DNA of 64,000 nucleotides from Antarcticimicrobium sp033791545 (lineage in GTDB: Bacteria; Pseudomonadota; Alphaproteobacteria; Rhodobacterales; Rhodobacteraceae): contig JASJGL010000062.1 in the NCBI GenBank assembly GCA_033791545.1, forward strand, positions 56,310 to 120,309. Reading direction: 5' to 3'. Of this stretch, positions 17,931 through 27,154 are shown one piece after another; position 1 is the stretch's first letter, and each line of letters begins with the position of its first letter. The notes under the pieces were generated by a model. The model ran no database searches. It was not told the DNA's origin and saw only the letters and a list, made by a program, of their open reading frames with translations. The translations under genes were made by a program, and so were the position numbers.

Positions 17931-19088
17931 ATGGCTGGCAATAGCGGTGGCCCATGGGGCAGCGGCGGGTCCTCCGGGGGCGGTGGCAACCGGGATGACA
18001 ACGAAAATAAGGGCGGCGGCGGTGGTCGGCGGCCCGAGGGGGGCGGTGGACAGATCCCCGAGATCGACGAACTGATGAAAAAGGGTCAGGAGCAATTGCG
18101 CGTCCTGATGGGCGGACGCGGCGGCAAGGGCGGCGGCACCGGCGGTGGCTCGGGCGGCAGCGGTCGGCCGATTTTCACCAAGGGCACCGTCGGGCTGGGC
18201 GTGGTTGCGGCCGCGATCCTCTGGGGCATGGCAAGCTTTTATACCGTGAAACCGGAAGAGCAGTCCGTCGAGCTGTTTCTGGGCAAATTCTACGGCATCG
18301 GTCAGCCGGGTCTGAACTTTGCCCCTTGGCCGGTTGTCACGGCCGAGGTGATCCCGGTCACCACCGAACAACGTGAGGACATTGGCGTCGGGCGCGTCAA
18401 GGATGCCGGTCTGATGCTGACCGGTGACGAGAACGTGGTCGACATCGACTTCCAGGTGGTCTGGAACATCAACGATCCGGCAAAATTCCTGTTCAATCTG
18501 CGCGACGCGCAAGCCACGATTCGGGCCGTGTCGGAATCGGCCATGCGCGAGATCATCGCGCAAACCGATCTGGCGCCGATCCTGAACCGGGACCGCGGCA
18601 TGATCGCCGACCGTCTGCTTGATCTGATCCAGTCCGCTTTGGACAGCTATGACAGCGGCGTGAACATCGTGCGGGTGAACTTTGACAAGGCCGATCCGCC
18701 GGAACAGGTGATCGATGCCTTCCGCGAGGTGCAAGCCGCCGAGCAGGAACGCGACCGGTTGCAGAACGTTGCTGATGCCTATTCCAACCGGGCGCTGGCC
18801 GAGGCGCGCGGCGAGGCGGCGCAGATACTGGAAGAAGCCGAAGGCTATCGTGCCAGTGTCGTCAACGAGGCCGAGGGTGAGGCCAGCCGGTTCTCTGCCG
18901 TTTTGGAAGAATACTCCAAGGCCCCCGAGGTGACGCGCAAGCGGCTGTATCTTGAGACCATGGAAGAAGTTCTGGGCGGAATCGACAAGATCATCATCGA
19001 TGAAAGCGTCGCCGGGTCCGGTCAGGGCGTAGTGCCTTACCTGCCTTTGAATGAATTGCGCCGAAGCGGCGATGGGGAGAGCAAGTGA
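17931..19088 (+). CDS. hflK: FtsH protease regulator HflK
   Basis: 385 residues. A Gly-rich, disordered cytosolic N-terminus (~1-78), one membrane segment (~85-103), then the SPFH/band-7 domain beginning YTVKPEEQSVELFLG and a long helical region (AEQERDRLQNVADAYSN). HflK and HflC form a cage around FtsH in the inner membrane and control access of substrates. The N-terminal Gly/Asn/Arg-rich stretch is normal for HflK. Overlaps hflC by 4 bases (ATGA). Confidence 0.96.
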   Translation: MAGNSGGPWGSGGSSGGGGNRDDNENKGGGGGRRPEGGGGQIPEIDELMKKGQEQLRVLMGGRGGKGGGTGGGSGGSGRPIFTKGTVGLGVVAAAILWGMASFYTVKPEEQSVELFLGKFYGIGQPGLNFAPWPVVTAEVIPVTTEQREDIGVGRVKDAGLMLTGDENVVDIDFQVVWNINDPAKFLFNLRDAQATIRAVSESAMREIIAQTDLAPILNRDRGMIADRLLDLIQSALDSYDSGVNIVRVNFDKADPPEQVIDAFREVQAAEQERDRLQNVADAYSNRALAEARGEAAQILEEAEGYRASVVNEAEGEASRFSAVLEEYSKAPEVTRKRLYLETMEEVLGGIDKIIIDESVAGSGQGVVPYLPLNELRRSGDGESK

Positions 19089-20026
19089 TGCGGAAATCAG
19101 CCTTCATCCTACCCGCTATCGTGGTTGTGGCGGCCGTGGCCTTGTCTTCGATGTATATCGTGGACGAACGTGAAAAGGCGCTGGTGCTGCAGTTTGGACG
19201 CGTTGTCGCGGTCAAGGAAGACCCCGGTCTGGCGTTCAAGATTCCTTTGATTCAGCAGGTCGTGACATACGATGACCGCATCCTCAGCCGGGATGTGCAG
19301 CCGTTGGAAGTGACGCCGCTGGATGATCGCCGGTTGGTGGTCGATGCCTTTGCGCGTTATCGCATCGCGGATGTGACCCGCTTCCGTCAGGCCGTCGGTG
19401 CTGGCGGTGTCGGGGCGGCGGAAACCCGGCTCGATTCGATCCTGCGCTCGCAAACGCGTGAAATTCTGGGCTCGGTGAGCTCGGGCGACATCCTCAGTTC
19501 GGATCGCGCAGCGCTGATGCTGCAGATCCGGGACGGTGCGATCGGCGAGGCGCGGGGGCTTGGGGTCGATATCATCGATGTGCGTCTGAAATCGACCGAG
19601 TTGCCGTCGCAGAACCTTTCGGCCACCTTTGACCGGATGCGGGCTGAGCGTGAACGCGAGGCCACCGATGAACGGGCCCGTGGGAACGAGGCGGCACAGC
19701 GTGTGCGTGCCCAGGCCGACCGTACCGTGGTCGAACTGGTCTCGGACGCCAAGCGCCAAGCCGAGATCATTCGCGGTGAGTCCGATGCCAAGCGCAACGC
19801 CATCTTTGCCGAGGCGTTCGGTCGTGATCCGGAATTCTTTGAATTCTATCGCTCGCTGACCGCCTATACGCGGGCGCTGAAGGGGGGGAATTCGACCATG
19901 GTGATGACGCCTAACTCGGAATTCTTCAACTACCTCAAATCTGCTGAGGGCGCCGGCAAGAGCGCGATTTCCTCGCAGCCCGCGCAGCACACCCAACAGG
20001 TGATGCCGGGCGTCGCGTCGGAGTGA
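19085..20026 (+). CDS. hflC: FtsH protease regulator HflC
   Basis: 313 residues: N-terminal membrane anchor (~6-24), then a band-7 domain starting YIVDEREKALVLQFGR and the conserved Arg/Glu-rich helix FDRMRAEREREATDERARG. Partner of HflK. Translationally coupled on both sides: 4-base overlap with hflK and 4-base GTGA overlap with the following DUF2065 gene. Confidence 0.97.
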   Translation: MMRKSAFILPAIVVVAAVALSSMYIVDEREKALVLQFGRVVAVKEDPGLAFKIPLIQQVVTYDDRILSRDVQPLEVTPLDDRRLVVDAFARYRIADVTRFRQAVGAGGVGAAETRLDSILRSQTREILGSVSSGDILSSDRAALMLQIRDGAIGEARGLGVDIIDVRLKSTELPSQNLSATFDRMRAEREREATDERARGNEAAQRVRAQADRTVVELVSDAKRQAEIIRGESDAKRNAIFAEAFGRDPEFFEFYRSLTAYTRALKGGNSTMVMTPNSEFFNYLKSAEGAGKSAISSQPAQHTQQVMPGVASE

Positions 20027-20235
20027 TCGCAACCGTCTTTCTGGCCCTTGGGCTGGTCTTGATCGTGGAGGGGCTGGCCTGGGGGCTGGCCCCTTCGCTT
20101 ATCGAACAGTTGCTGGAGATGCTGCGTGCGCTGTCCCTGCCCGCACGGCGCCAGATCAGCGCACTGGCGCTGGTTGCCGGTTTGATCCTGCTCTGGATCG
20201 CGCATCAGTTGGGGGCAGGGCAGGTGGCGTTCTGA
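20023..20235 (+). CDS. DUF2065 small membrane protein (YjeT-like)
   Basis: 70 residues, two hydrophobic segments (~3-20 and ~48-62) with a short polar loop. The GTG start overlaps the hflC stop as GTGA. E. coli carries the DUF2065 protein YjeT directly after hflC, so both the order and the family match. Function unknown; the context suggests an accessory of the HflKC-FtsH complex. Confidence 0.85.
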   Translation: MIATVFLALGLVLIVEGLAWGLAPSLIEQLLEMLRALSLPARRQISALALVAGLILLWIAHQLGAGQVAF

Positions 20236-20421
20236 GGCGCATTGGCCCGGCCCGAATGCGGTCCGCACGGATCTCCCCCCAACGACCTTCTAATTGGACA
20301 GGAAAACCTGCCTTCTTTTCGGACGGGAAAACCCCGCGCGGTTCTGGATGTCTGCGCCGTCTAGCTTTCACACTGTCCGGGGACTAGGGTCAGACAGGTA
20401 AACAGGCGAGAGGGCGACCCC

Positions 20422-20871
20422 ATGACTGAGAGCGATCCCACCGACGTGAACACTGATATCACTACCGGCATTGAACCCGAAACTGACGCCGGGGCAAAGG
20501 GGGCCACTCCGGGCCGAACGGCCCCCGACGTGGCACCGCAGACCGCGCCGGTTGAACCCTATCTGGGGCAGGGCGCCGAGCCGTCCATGGGCGAGCCCGA
20601 CCTGCGCAAGAAAGAGCTGATCGCTGCGGTGCTGGAGCGCTGTGAGGTCAAGAGACGCGAGGCCAAGCCGGTGATCGAGGCGATGCTTGCGGTTCTGGGC
20701 GAGGCGCTGGCCAATGGTCGCGGCTTGAATCTGGAACCTCTGGGCAAGCTCCGCATCAACCGGAGTGAGGAAAAGCGGGGGCGCCGTATCGTGGTCTGCA
20801 AGCTGCGCCAAGGTCTCGATGTGCCTGCTTTGGACGACACGGACGACTCGGACGAGCTGGACGAACAATAG
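20422..20871 (+). CDS. HU-like DNA-binding protein with acidic tails
   Basis: 149 residues. Residues ~1-58 are disordered, Pro/Thr/Asp-rich. The centre (~60-130) matches the HU/IHF fold: LRKKELIAAVLERCEVKRREAKPVIEAMLAVLGEAL, then LGKLRINRSEEKRG. The usual DNA-intercalating arm tip (Asn-Pro-x-Thr-Gly) is missing and the arm is short. The C-terminus ends in an Asp/Glu tail. It may bind DNA without sharp bending, or act on another HU-like protein. GGCGAG precedes the ATG. Alone between DUF2065 and the tRNA-Val genes. Confidence 0.8.
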   Translation: MTESDPTDVNTDITTGIEPETDAGAKGATPGRTAPDVAPQTAPVEPYLGQGAEPSMGEPDLRKKELIAAVLERCEVKRREAKPVIEAMLAVLGEALANGRGLNLEPLGKLRINRSEEKRGRRIVVCKLRQGLDVPALDDTDDSDELDEQ

Positions 20872-20959
20872 AATCGGATCGCTCGATCCGGGCCGGGTAC
20901 ATATTCTGTCGAACAGGGGCTTGCACGCAGCGGCAAGCTTCTGTAAATCCCCGTCGCAC

Positions 20960-21034
20960 GGGTGATTAGCTCAGTGGTAGAGCGCTTCGTTCACATCGAA
21001 GATGTCAGGAGTTCAAATCTCTTATCACCCACCA
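20960..21034 (+). tRNA. tRNA-Val (CAC)
   Basis: Acceptor GGGTGAT pairs with ATCACCC; the D arm is AGCTCAGTGGTAGAGC; the anticodon stem CTTCG/CGAAG encloses TTCACAT, giving anticodon CAC at 20992-20994 (codon GUG). The T arm GGAGTTCAAATCT is slightly weak. Discriminator A and CCA are encoded. Confidence 0.92.
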
Positions 21035-21351
21035 CGCCTCCGCTCTTTCAAGTCTATGGGGCATTGGGGCACCGGCGTGTCGGATGTGAGTAAGCCGACC
21101 CCGAAAGACGCAACCCAGAGTTAAGTCACCGGACGGACGCAGGCGGCCTAGGCAGCCCTGTTCCGTTGCCCCGGCATGGGGAGGCGTCGAACGTCTGGGG
21201 GGCACCAGCGATCCGACTGAAATTCATGTGGCTGAGACCGCTTGTGCGAGGTGTATCTGCCGGTGGCGCTGTATCTCTGGGCGCACCCGCGAAATTGACC
21301 CTGATACAGCCCTTGCGCAAGGCCGGAAGCTTCGGTAAACGCTGCCGGCAA
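21035..21351. other. 317-bp spacer between the two tRNA-Val genes
   Basis: No credible gene, hairpin terminator or repeat seen. Short open frames on both strands here read through the tRNAs and look non-coding. Confidence 0.6.
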
Positions 21352-21427
<76 letters not shown>

Positions 21428-22123
21428 TCCTTTCTGACCTCGGTCTGCAAATCTGAAGCTCACGCGGGCTCGCTGACCCTGAGACCGCTTCAACTGCGCC
21501 TGTGTGAAGGCCTCTGTCTGCGGCCACGGTCCAGGCAAGCGGCCGCGGCGGAGGCTGAAATACGAGCCGCCCGCGGCGCCTTGGCACAACTGTTGAAACC
21601 TCGCGGCCAGCGTCGGTTTTTCATGCGAGACAACAGGATGAGCGCGCTACAGGCTCCGGATTTTCGGTTTATTGAAATGTCCGCCGTGGGGAACTTCAGC
21701 CGTATCAGCGTTTTTCCGCCGCAACCTAAAGTAGATTTTCTGATTCAAGAATTCTCTAAAGGGCTGTTGGAACAGGCGAGGCGCAGGAATTTGACCTGTG
21801 CTCCTCTTTTGTTGAGGGTTCTTCTCGGGCCGATTTCCGGTCAAACTTTCCGGTTTGAGACGCCGCTTTTCCCTATGGGTCTGCTTCAACATCACACATG
21901 GTGAGAGGCGCGCGGCACATGCCTGCCGCGACTGGACGCCGTCGTCGTTTCGGGGCAGTTTGAAAACATGTCTATTTGATGGATTTTCAAGGGATTTCCC
22001 ACGGCATCAGCAGGAATCGGCTGAATTTTGCTCATGCAAGTCTCAGTTGATCAACCTGAAATGTCAGCTATGTTTCCGGCTTGGTTCTGACCCGTGGGCG
22101 GTCAGACATTATGGGTAGGTGAC
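21428..22123. other. ~700-bp low-GC region after tRNA-Val
   Basis: From about 21600 to 22120 base composition drops clearly below the surroundings. No recognisable gene, integrase, att repeat or tRNA fragment. A short plus-strand frame (ATG 21638 to stop 21904) lacks a ribosome binding site. The region probably contains the promoter of the sensor kinase and may be a decayed insertion next to a tRNA. Confidence 0.5.
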
Positions 22124-24601
22124 GTGCGGAATTTGAAAACGACCAACATATTTTACGGCCTGGCCGCTTGTGTGGCACTTGCTCTTTTTTACTTTTGGCT
22201 TGAATCCAGCAGATACAAAAGCTTCGTAGACACTGAACGGCGCGAGGCGAAATTGTTCGCCGAAGATCTGAGCGAAAACCTCGAACATGCGCTGTTCGAC
22301 TTTGAACTGCGGGCGAGGGGGCTGACCACCGCGATCGAGCTGAGCGGTGATATCGGTCAGGATCGATTTTCCCATCTTGCGGAACGGTTCAAGGAACTGG
22401 ATTCGTCGATCGTGAATCTTGCCGTCGTCGACCACGGGATCATCAAACTCGTACATCCGTTTGAACAGAACCGTGCCCTGATCGGGTACAACCTGCGCAA
22501 CGACGAAAAGCAGTGGCCTGCTGTGGCGCGGACCTACCAGACGGGGCAGGTCACCATGCAGGGGCCTATCCAGCTTTTGCAGGACAAACGCGGGATGTTG
22601 ATACGGACCCCGGTGATGGCATATGGGGCGAGCGCGTCGCATTTCGGGATCACAAAAATCGTTACAGTCGCCATCGATGCGGACGCCATTTTCCAAGAGG
22701 TTTTAGGGCCGAGTCCGAAGCCAAATGAACGGGCCTCAGGGTATCAGGTTGCGCTGTATCAGGTTGCGCTGACGAGCACGCAAGCCGGCGGCGTTATCGT
22801 GGGAAACAGCGCGGTCTTTGAGCATGATCCCTTGATCGTAAACTTTTCCGTGCCGGGAACCGAATTGAAACTGGCCGTAGTGCCCAATGCAGGTTGGACG
22901 AGCGGGTATAGGATTGCTTGGCTGACCGACCTTGGGCTTCTGTTTATTGTCCTCACCGCTTTGTATGTGACCTATGTGTTGCGTCGGCAACGCGCCGAAC
23001 ACAACAAGGTGCAGCTTCAACTCAACACGGCAATAAAGACGCTCCCCGATGGGTTCGTGCTTTATGATTCCGAGGATCGGCTGGTCGTTTGCAACGAGAA
23101 ATACAAAGAAATCTACGAAAAGAGCGCAGACGCACTGGTGCCCGGGACGCGCCATGAAGATCTTTTGCGGGCTGGACTGAAAGTCGAGCAATACGCTGAA
23201 GCCATCGGCCGCGAGGACGAGTGGCTCGCCCAGCGATTGGCGTCTCATAAAGCTGCCAATTCGACGATAGAACAGCAATTGAGCGATGGCAGATGGCTGC
23301 GCATCTTTGAGCGCGAGACGCCGGACGGTGGCCGGGTCGGTGTCTGGGTGGATATCACTGAATCAAAGCGACACCGGGACGAACTGGAAGCTTCGAATGC
23401 CAGCCTGCGCCACGCCCTTGCCCAACGTGACATTGCCGAACAGCGCTTTTCCAATGTGGCGATGCTGAGCAAGGACTGGGTTTGGGAAGCGGACAAGGAT
23501 TTACGCTTCACCTTTTTCTCGAACAGCATCCAAAAGAAAACGGCCGAGTATTTGGTCGGAAAAACCCGGCGAGAAGCCTATGAGGGTTTCCCGGACGTCT
23601 TGGAGAACGCGGATTTCAAGCGGCTTGAAGAAAAGGAACGGGCGCGGGAACCGTTCCGGGATGTGATATATCAGGCCATTGGTGCAACCAGGGACGACAA
23701 GTGGATTCGCACCAGTGGGGATCCGATCTTTGACAAGAATGGAGAATTTTCAGGCTATCGCGGTGTCAGCGCTGACATCTCAGATGTTTACAACGCCCTG
23801 CGCGAGGCCGAGGCGGCGAATGCTGCAAAGACCGAATTTCTGAACGTGATGAGTCACGAGTTGCGCACACCCCTCACGGTCGTCCTTGGTTTCAATGCCC
23901 TATTGGCGAAACCCGAGATATTGCCATCGGTAAGGGCCCTTGATGCCGGGCTCAAGGATGGCAGCATGACGGCGGAAAACGTGGGGCCGCAGGTTGATCT
24001 GGTCAAGCAAGAGATCGCGAAATATGCGAAGAAAATGGAGACTGCCGGAAAGCATCTTCTAAATCTGATCAACGATATTCTTGACCTTGCCAGGATCGAT
24101 GCCGGAAAACTACAGATCGATCTGGATGAGGTTGCTCTTGATCCTGTGATTGCCTCGGTGGCCGATCAATTGTCGGAAACGGCAAGGCAGAAATCACTGG
24201 AACTGAGGGTTGAGGCAGGCGGCGACGTTGTTGTTGCCGACGAGTTGCGCTTGCGTCAGATCCTGATCAATCTTGTGGGAAATGCATTGAAGTTCACTGA
24301 GCGCGGTCATGTGTCAATTCGCACGGAACCACAGGGCGACAACGTCGCCATCCATGTGGAGGACAGTGGCCGCGGCATTCCGAGAGAGAAGTGGGACTCC
24401 ATTTTTGGAAAATTCGATCAGGTTGATCCGTCGTCTACGCGGGAAAAGGGCGGCACCGGCCTTGGGCTGTCGATCACGCGGCAATTGATCGAATTGCAGG
24501 GGGGGACAGTGTCGGTTGAAAGTGAAGTTGGTGTTGGAAGCACCTTTACCTTCACTTTGCCTGCCGCGACCTCTGATGCCGCAAACCGCCTCAGTTCATG
24601 A
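22124..24601 (+). CDS. orphan CHASE/PAS sensor histidine kinase
   Basis: 825 residues from the GTG at 22124, chosen because TAGGTGA lies just upstream; a GTG 30 bases earlier is possible. Order: TM helix (~6-25), periplasmic CHASE-like sensor (~27-255, with RARGLTTAIELSGDI), TM helix (~265-285), PAS (~300-410), PAS (~430-555), HisKA with MSHELRTPLTVVLGF, HATPase with NLVGNALKF, DSGRGIP and GGTGLGLSI. The HisKA hairpin carries about 30 extra residues between its helices. No receiver domain and no response regulator gene nearby, so it is an orphan kinase. Codon use is less GC-rich than in neighbouring genes, suggesting acquisition. Ligand unknown. Confidence 0.9.
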   Translation: MRNLKTTNIFYGLAACVALALFYFWLESSRYKSFVDTERREAKLFAEDLSENLEHALFDFELRARGLTTAIELSGDIGQDRFSHLAERFKELDSSIVNLAVVDHGIIKLVHPFEQNRALIGYNLRNDEKQWPAVARTYQTGQVTMQGPIQLLQDKRGMLIRTPVMAYGASASHFGITKIVTVAIDADAIFQEVLGPSPKPNERASGYQVALYQVALTSTQAGGVIVGNSAVFEHDPLIVNFSVPGTELKLAVVPNAGWTSGYRIAWLTDLGLLFIVLTALYVTYVLRRQRAEHNKVQLQLNTAIKTLPDGFVLYDSEDRLVVCNEKYKEIYEKSADALVPGTRHEDLLRAGLKVEQYAEAIGREDEWLAQRLASHKAANSTIEQQLSDGRWLRIFERETPDGGRVGVWVDITESKRHRDELEASNASLRHALAQRDIAEQRFSNVAMLSKDWVWEADKDLRFTFFSNSIQKKTAEYLVGKTRREAYEGFPDVLENADFKRLEEKERAREPFRDVIYQAIGATRDDKWIRTSGDPIFDKNGEFSGYRGVSADISDVYNALREAEAANAAKTEFLNVMSHELRTPLTVVLGFNALLAKPEILPSVRALDAGLKDGSMTAENVGPQVDLVKQEIAKYAKKMETAGKHLLNLINDILDLARIDAGKLQIDLDEVALDPVIASVADQLSETARQKSLELRVEAGGDVVVADELRLRQILINLVGNALKFTERGHVSIRTEPQGDNVAIHVEDSGRGIPREKWDSIFGKFDQVDPSSTREKGGTGLGLSITRQLIELQGGTVSVESEVGVGSTFTFTLPAATSDAANRLSS
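22742..22771 (+). repeat. perfect 15-bp tandem duplication inside the sensor kinase
   Basis: TATCAGGTTGCGCTG occurs twice head to tail, encoding a repeated Tyr-Gln-Val-Ala-Leu in the periplasmic sensor domain. The frame is kept. Confidence 0.9.
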
Positions 24602-24665
24602 CGGTCCTATCTTCCCGATCCCTGTGGCGACCACGCGGGTCGTTTCGGGTTTGACGTGAACGGAA

Positions 24666-24696
24666 ACGCCACGCTCCATCAACAGGGGCGTGGCGT
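24666..24696 (-). terminator. possible hairpin terminator after cbpM
   Basis: Perfect 9-bp stem ACGCCACGC / GCGTGGCGT with a 13-base loop, 100 bases downstream of cbpM in its direction. No T-run follows, so termination is uncertain. Confidence 0.3.
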
Positions 24697-24796
24697 ACCG
24701 GCTTGGGACAAGCCTGAAGTAACGGGTCTCGGCGTCCTAGGCGAGGGTCGCAGCGAGGGACAGCGTCAGAGTGATGTGAACTGCAAAAGCGGCGGA

Positions 24797-25138
24797 TCAA
24801 CCGGCCGCACCGTCCCCCTGCAACCGCTGCGACAGGCGCATCTTGATCTCGGTGGGCTCTTCGCTGATCGCCTGCACCATCTGCTCAAGCCGGCTTTGCG
24901 CGCCATGCAGTTGATCGAGCAGCGACATGATGATGACCAGCGCATCCTCGTTCACTTCGAAATCGTCCGTCAACTCGCACAGCAGCGTGATCCGGCGCAC
25001 ATCCAACATGTGATAGCGCGGCCCCTCGGATGTGATCACGGGGGTTACGATGCACAAACGCTCGAAAAGGCTCAGGCGTTCGGCGGTCAGGGCGGTGACC
25101 GTCGCGATCACCTGCTCTGGGGCGTAGGCATGGGTCAT
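24797..25138 (-). CDS. cbpM: CbpM-like modulator of the DnaJ-like protein CbpA
   Basis: 113 residues, MerR-like in outline: LTAERLSLFERLCIVTPVITSEGPRYHMLDVRRITLLCEL, then a helical C-terminus. In E. coli CbpM binds the J-domain of CbpA and blocks its action. Here the gene follows the J-domain gene with a 4-base ATGA overlap, the same order as cbpA-cbpM in E. coli. The assignment rests on that pairing together with size and helical pattern. Confidence 0.82.
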   Translation of the reverse strand: MTHAYAPEQVIATVTALTAERLSLFERLCIVTPVITSEGPRYHMLDVRRITLLCELTDDFEVNEDALVIIMSLLDQLHGAQSRLEQMVQAISEEPTEIKMRLSQRLQGDGAAG

Positions 25139-26082
25139 GATGTCTCCTTTCCAGCGCGGGGATTATAGGTGTGATCTACCCGCCAGCTTTCCATGAAGTG
25201 TTTCAATTCGTCGTCGATCTTTGGCGGGCTGACAATGCGCAGCGTCACCCGCTGATCCCCTTTGCCAGAGCGCCCCTTGACCCCACGTCCCTTGAGCCGC
25301 AGCACCTGTCCGGAACTCGCACCGGGCGGCACCGTCAGGTTCACGGCGCCGGTCACTGTGGGAACGGGAACTTTGCCGCCCAGGATCGCCTCGTCTATCG
25401 AGATCGGCAGGGTGACCAGAATGTCGTCACCCTCGCGCTCAAAATCGGGATTCGGGGTTACATCAAGCGTGATGTAGGCGTCGCCGGGGCGACCTGCGCC
25501 AAAGCCTGGTTCCCCCTTGCCGCGCAGACGCAGGGTTTGCCCGTCGTGGGCGCCTTCGGGGATCGTGACCTCAAGCGCGCTTCCGTCTGGCAGGGTGATC
25601 CGGGTTTTGCTCCCCCGTGCGGCATCTAGAAAAGGTACCGCAAGGCGATATCGGGTATCCTGCCCCGGCCAGTCGCCGGGCGGGGTGCGGCCAAAACCAT
25701 CACCACTGCCGCCCCGGCTGCGGGCGAAGTTGGCAAAGAAATCTTCCGCGTTTACCCCCTCGCCGAACGGATTTCCTCCGGAGGAGGTGCGGCCTTGCGT
25801 ATAGGGGTTCTCTGGCCGGCGCGCCTCGTCGCGATAATAGCCGCGCGGCGCCTGTTCCGCGCCGGTGGCATCGATCTCTCCGGCATCAAAGCGACGGCGC
25901 TGTTCGGGATCCTTGAGCAGGTCATAGGCCTGTCCCGCAACCTTGAATCGCGCCTCGGCCGCGGGATCGTCGGGGTTCAGGTCGGGGTGGTTGGTGCGCG
26001 CAATCTTGCGATAGGCTTTCTTAATCTCGTCTGGGGTGGCGTCCTTGGACAGGCCCAGAGCGGCATAGGGATCTTGTGTCAT
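25135..26082 (-). CDS. cbpA: DnaJ-class co-chaperone CbpA
   Basis: 315 residues. J-domain at ~5-70 with YAALGLSKDATPDEIKKAYRKIA and the catalytic HPD in TNHPDLNPDD. A Gly/Arg-rich linker (~90-140) follows, then two beta-barrel substrate-binding domains (PFLDAARGSKTRITLPDG ... VPTVTGAVNLTVPPG). No zinc fingers, so it is type II DnaJ/CbpA rather than DnaJ itself. It stimulates DnaK ATPase. Overlaps cbpM by 4 bases. No sigma-32 promoter seen upstream, in contrast to lon. Confidence 0.93.
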   Translation of the reverse strand: MTQDPYAALGLSKDATPDEIKKAYRKIARTNHPDLNPDDPAAEARFKVAGQAYDLLKDPEQRRRFDAGEIDATGAEQAPRGYYRDEARRPENPYTQGRTSSGGNPFGEGVNAEDFFANFARSRGGSGDGFGRTPPGDWPGQDTRYRLAVPFLDAARGSKTRITLPDGSALEVTIPEGAHDGQTLRLRGKGEPGFGAGRPGDAYITLDVTPNPDFEREGDDILVTLPISIDEAILGGKVPVPTVTGAVNLTVPPGASSGQVLRLKGRGVKGRSGKGDQRVTLRIVSPPKIDDELKHFMESWRVDHTYNPRAGKETS

Positions 26083-26491
26083 TATTCGCTCCGCATCTGG
26101 TGAACAATTTATCGTTGCTGATACCGATTACAACGTCGCGCGACCATTGGAAAATTCTGGAAAGAGTCGCAGGGGCGATGTCCTACCCTTTCATGTTCTG
26201 ACGGCCTCCTCCAGCGCGATCCCTGCGATGATCGCCCGACCCGTGGCCAGGCGCGCCTCTGGCGGGAGTATTTGCAGCCAGAAAAAGCACGGATATCGAC
26301 GCGTCGATTTCGCGGATGAGCGTGGGCGGGAGGCTTGGCGGGAGGCTTAAGTGTGGCTGCGGTTCGCTCCGTTCGCGCGGTGCCGTCCCCGGGGATGGAA
26401 AAATCCTGCATAAATCCGCAAACCCTGCTTGACGGGGCAGGGAGGTGGCCATAATACACCCCAACGCCCGGCACACCCGGGCGGGCAGTGA
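26083..26491. other. ~410-bp intergenic region before the tRNA-Asp pair
   Basis: Contains the cbpA promoter region (AT-rich next to the start) and a degraded copy of the 38-bp interspersed repeat at 26255-26292. No credible gene on either strand; the minus-strand open frame that spans it starts inside the tRNA-Asp genes. Confidence 0.6.
26255..26292 (+). repeat. degraded copy of the 38-bp interspersed repeat
   Basis: Shares GCCTC, GGCGGGAGTATTT, CAG/AAG-rich tail and CGG end with the two perfect copies at 41941-41978 and 61129-61166, with roughly eight differences. The T-run is interrupted, so any terminator function is probably lost. Confidence 0.6.
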
Positions 26492-26568
26492 GCGGTTGTA
26501 GCTCAGTTGGTTAGAGTACCGGCCTGTCACGCCGGGGGTCGCGGGTTCGAGTCCCGTCAACCGCGCCA
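26492..26568 (+). tRNA. tRNA-Asp (GUC), copy 1
   Basis: Acceptor GCGGTTG/CAACCGC; anticodon stem CCGGC/GCCGG around CTGTCAC, anticodon GTC; T arm GCGGGTTCGAGTCCCGT; discriminator G and CCA encoded. 77 bases. Confidence 0.97.
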
Positions 26569-26620
26569 TCGCTGCCAACCCCGGTTCGGGGGTTATCGAA
26601 CCGACGACGAAAATATATGC

Positions 26621-26697
26621 GCGGTTGTAGCTCAGTTGGTTAGAGTACCGGCCTGTCACGCCGGGGGTCGCGGGTTCGAGTCCCGTCAACCGCGCCA
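26621..26697 (+). tRNA. tRNA-Asp (GUC), copy 2
   Basis: Identical in all 77 bases to the copy 52 bases upstream. Both are substrates of the tgt product in this window (G34 of a GUC anticodon). Confidence 0.97.
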
Positions 26698-26723
26698 TTT
26701 TCGTCTTAAGGAGTTAGCTTGAA

Positions 26724-26966
26724 ATGGGCGGTCTTCTTGACCGGGTGTCTTGGGAGTTGGCCTTCCTGCTGGCGGTCACGCTGGGGCTGGCGCCGTTTCT
26801 GCCAGAGCCGCATATCCTGCAAAAGCTGCTTATGCTGGCCGACGGTTCGCTTGTGCGCCCGATGGATTTCCTTGATCTTGCGCTGCATGGCGCGCCATGG
26901 CTGCTGTTGCTGGCCAAGGCGGGGCGGGCTTGGAGGTTGCGCATCGCGGCCTCAGATCTCTCTTAA
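26724..26966 (+). CDS. small membrane protein of unknown function
   Basis: 80 residues with two hydrophobic stretches (ELAFLLAVTLGLAPFLP and HGAPWLLLLAKAG) separated by a conserved-looking polar centre (HILQKLLMLADGSLVRPMDFLDL). AAGGAG lies 10 bases before the ATG. An overlapping +1 frame is longer but is full of Trp, Cys and Arg, typical of a shadow. It begins 26 bases after tRNA-Asp. Function not recognised. Confidence 0.7.
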   Translation: MGGLLDRVSWELAFLLAVTLGLAPFLPEPHILQKLLMLADGSLVRPMDFLDLALHGAPWLLLLAKAGRAWRLRIAASDLS

Positions 26967-27154
26967 CGGGACGGTTAACGGTACGGCGGGCCCGTTTGCG
27001 GCGTATGTGCCGTATGGTACTGAATAGACTTGACATATTCTGGCCGCATTCGCAATTTATCCTTAATTCTGGGTTGGTTCATTCTATGGGCCGGTCGGGA
27101 GGATTCAGCGGGTGAGGTGTTCAGATTTTTGGCGAACGGTTCAAAACGCGGCGT

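Noticed and set aside
21638..21904. Possible 88-residue protein in the low-GC region
   Set aside because: Translation is not obviously nonsense, but there is no ribosome binding site, no recognisable family and no neighbour support.
26183..26722. Open frames on both strands across the tRNA-Asp pair (repeating TGLEPATPGV... or RVPACHAGGRGFESRQ)
   Set aside because: Well known false proteins created by translating tRNA genes; the repetition comes from the two identical tRNAs.
26719..27027. 102-codon frame overlapping the 80-residue membrane protein gene
   Set aside because: Trp/Cys/Arg-rich, overlaps a better frame that has a correctly spaced AAGGAG.
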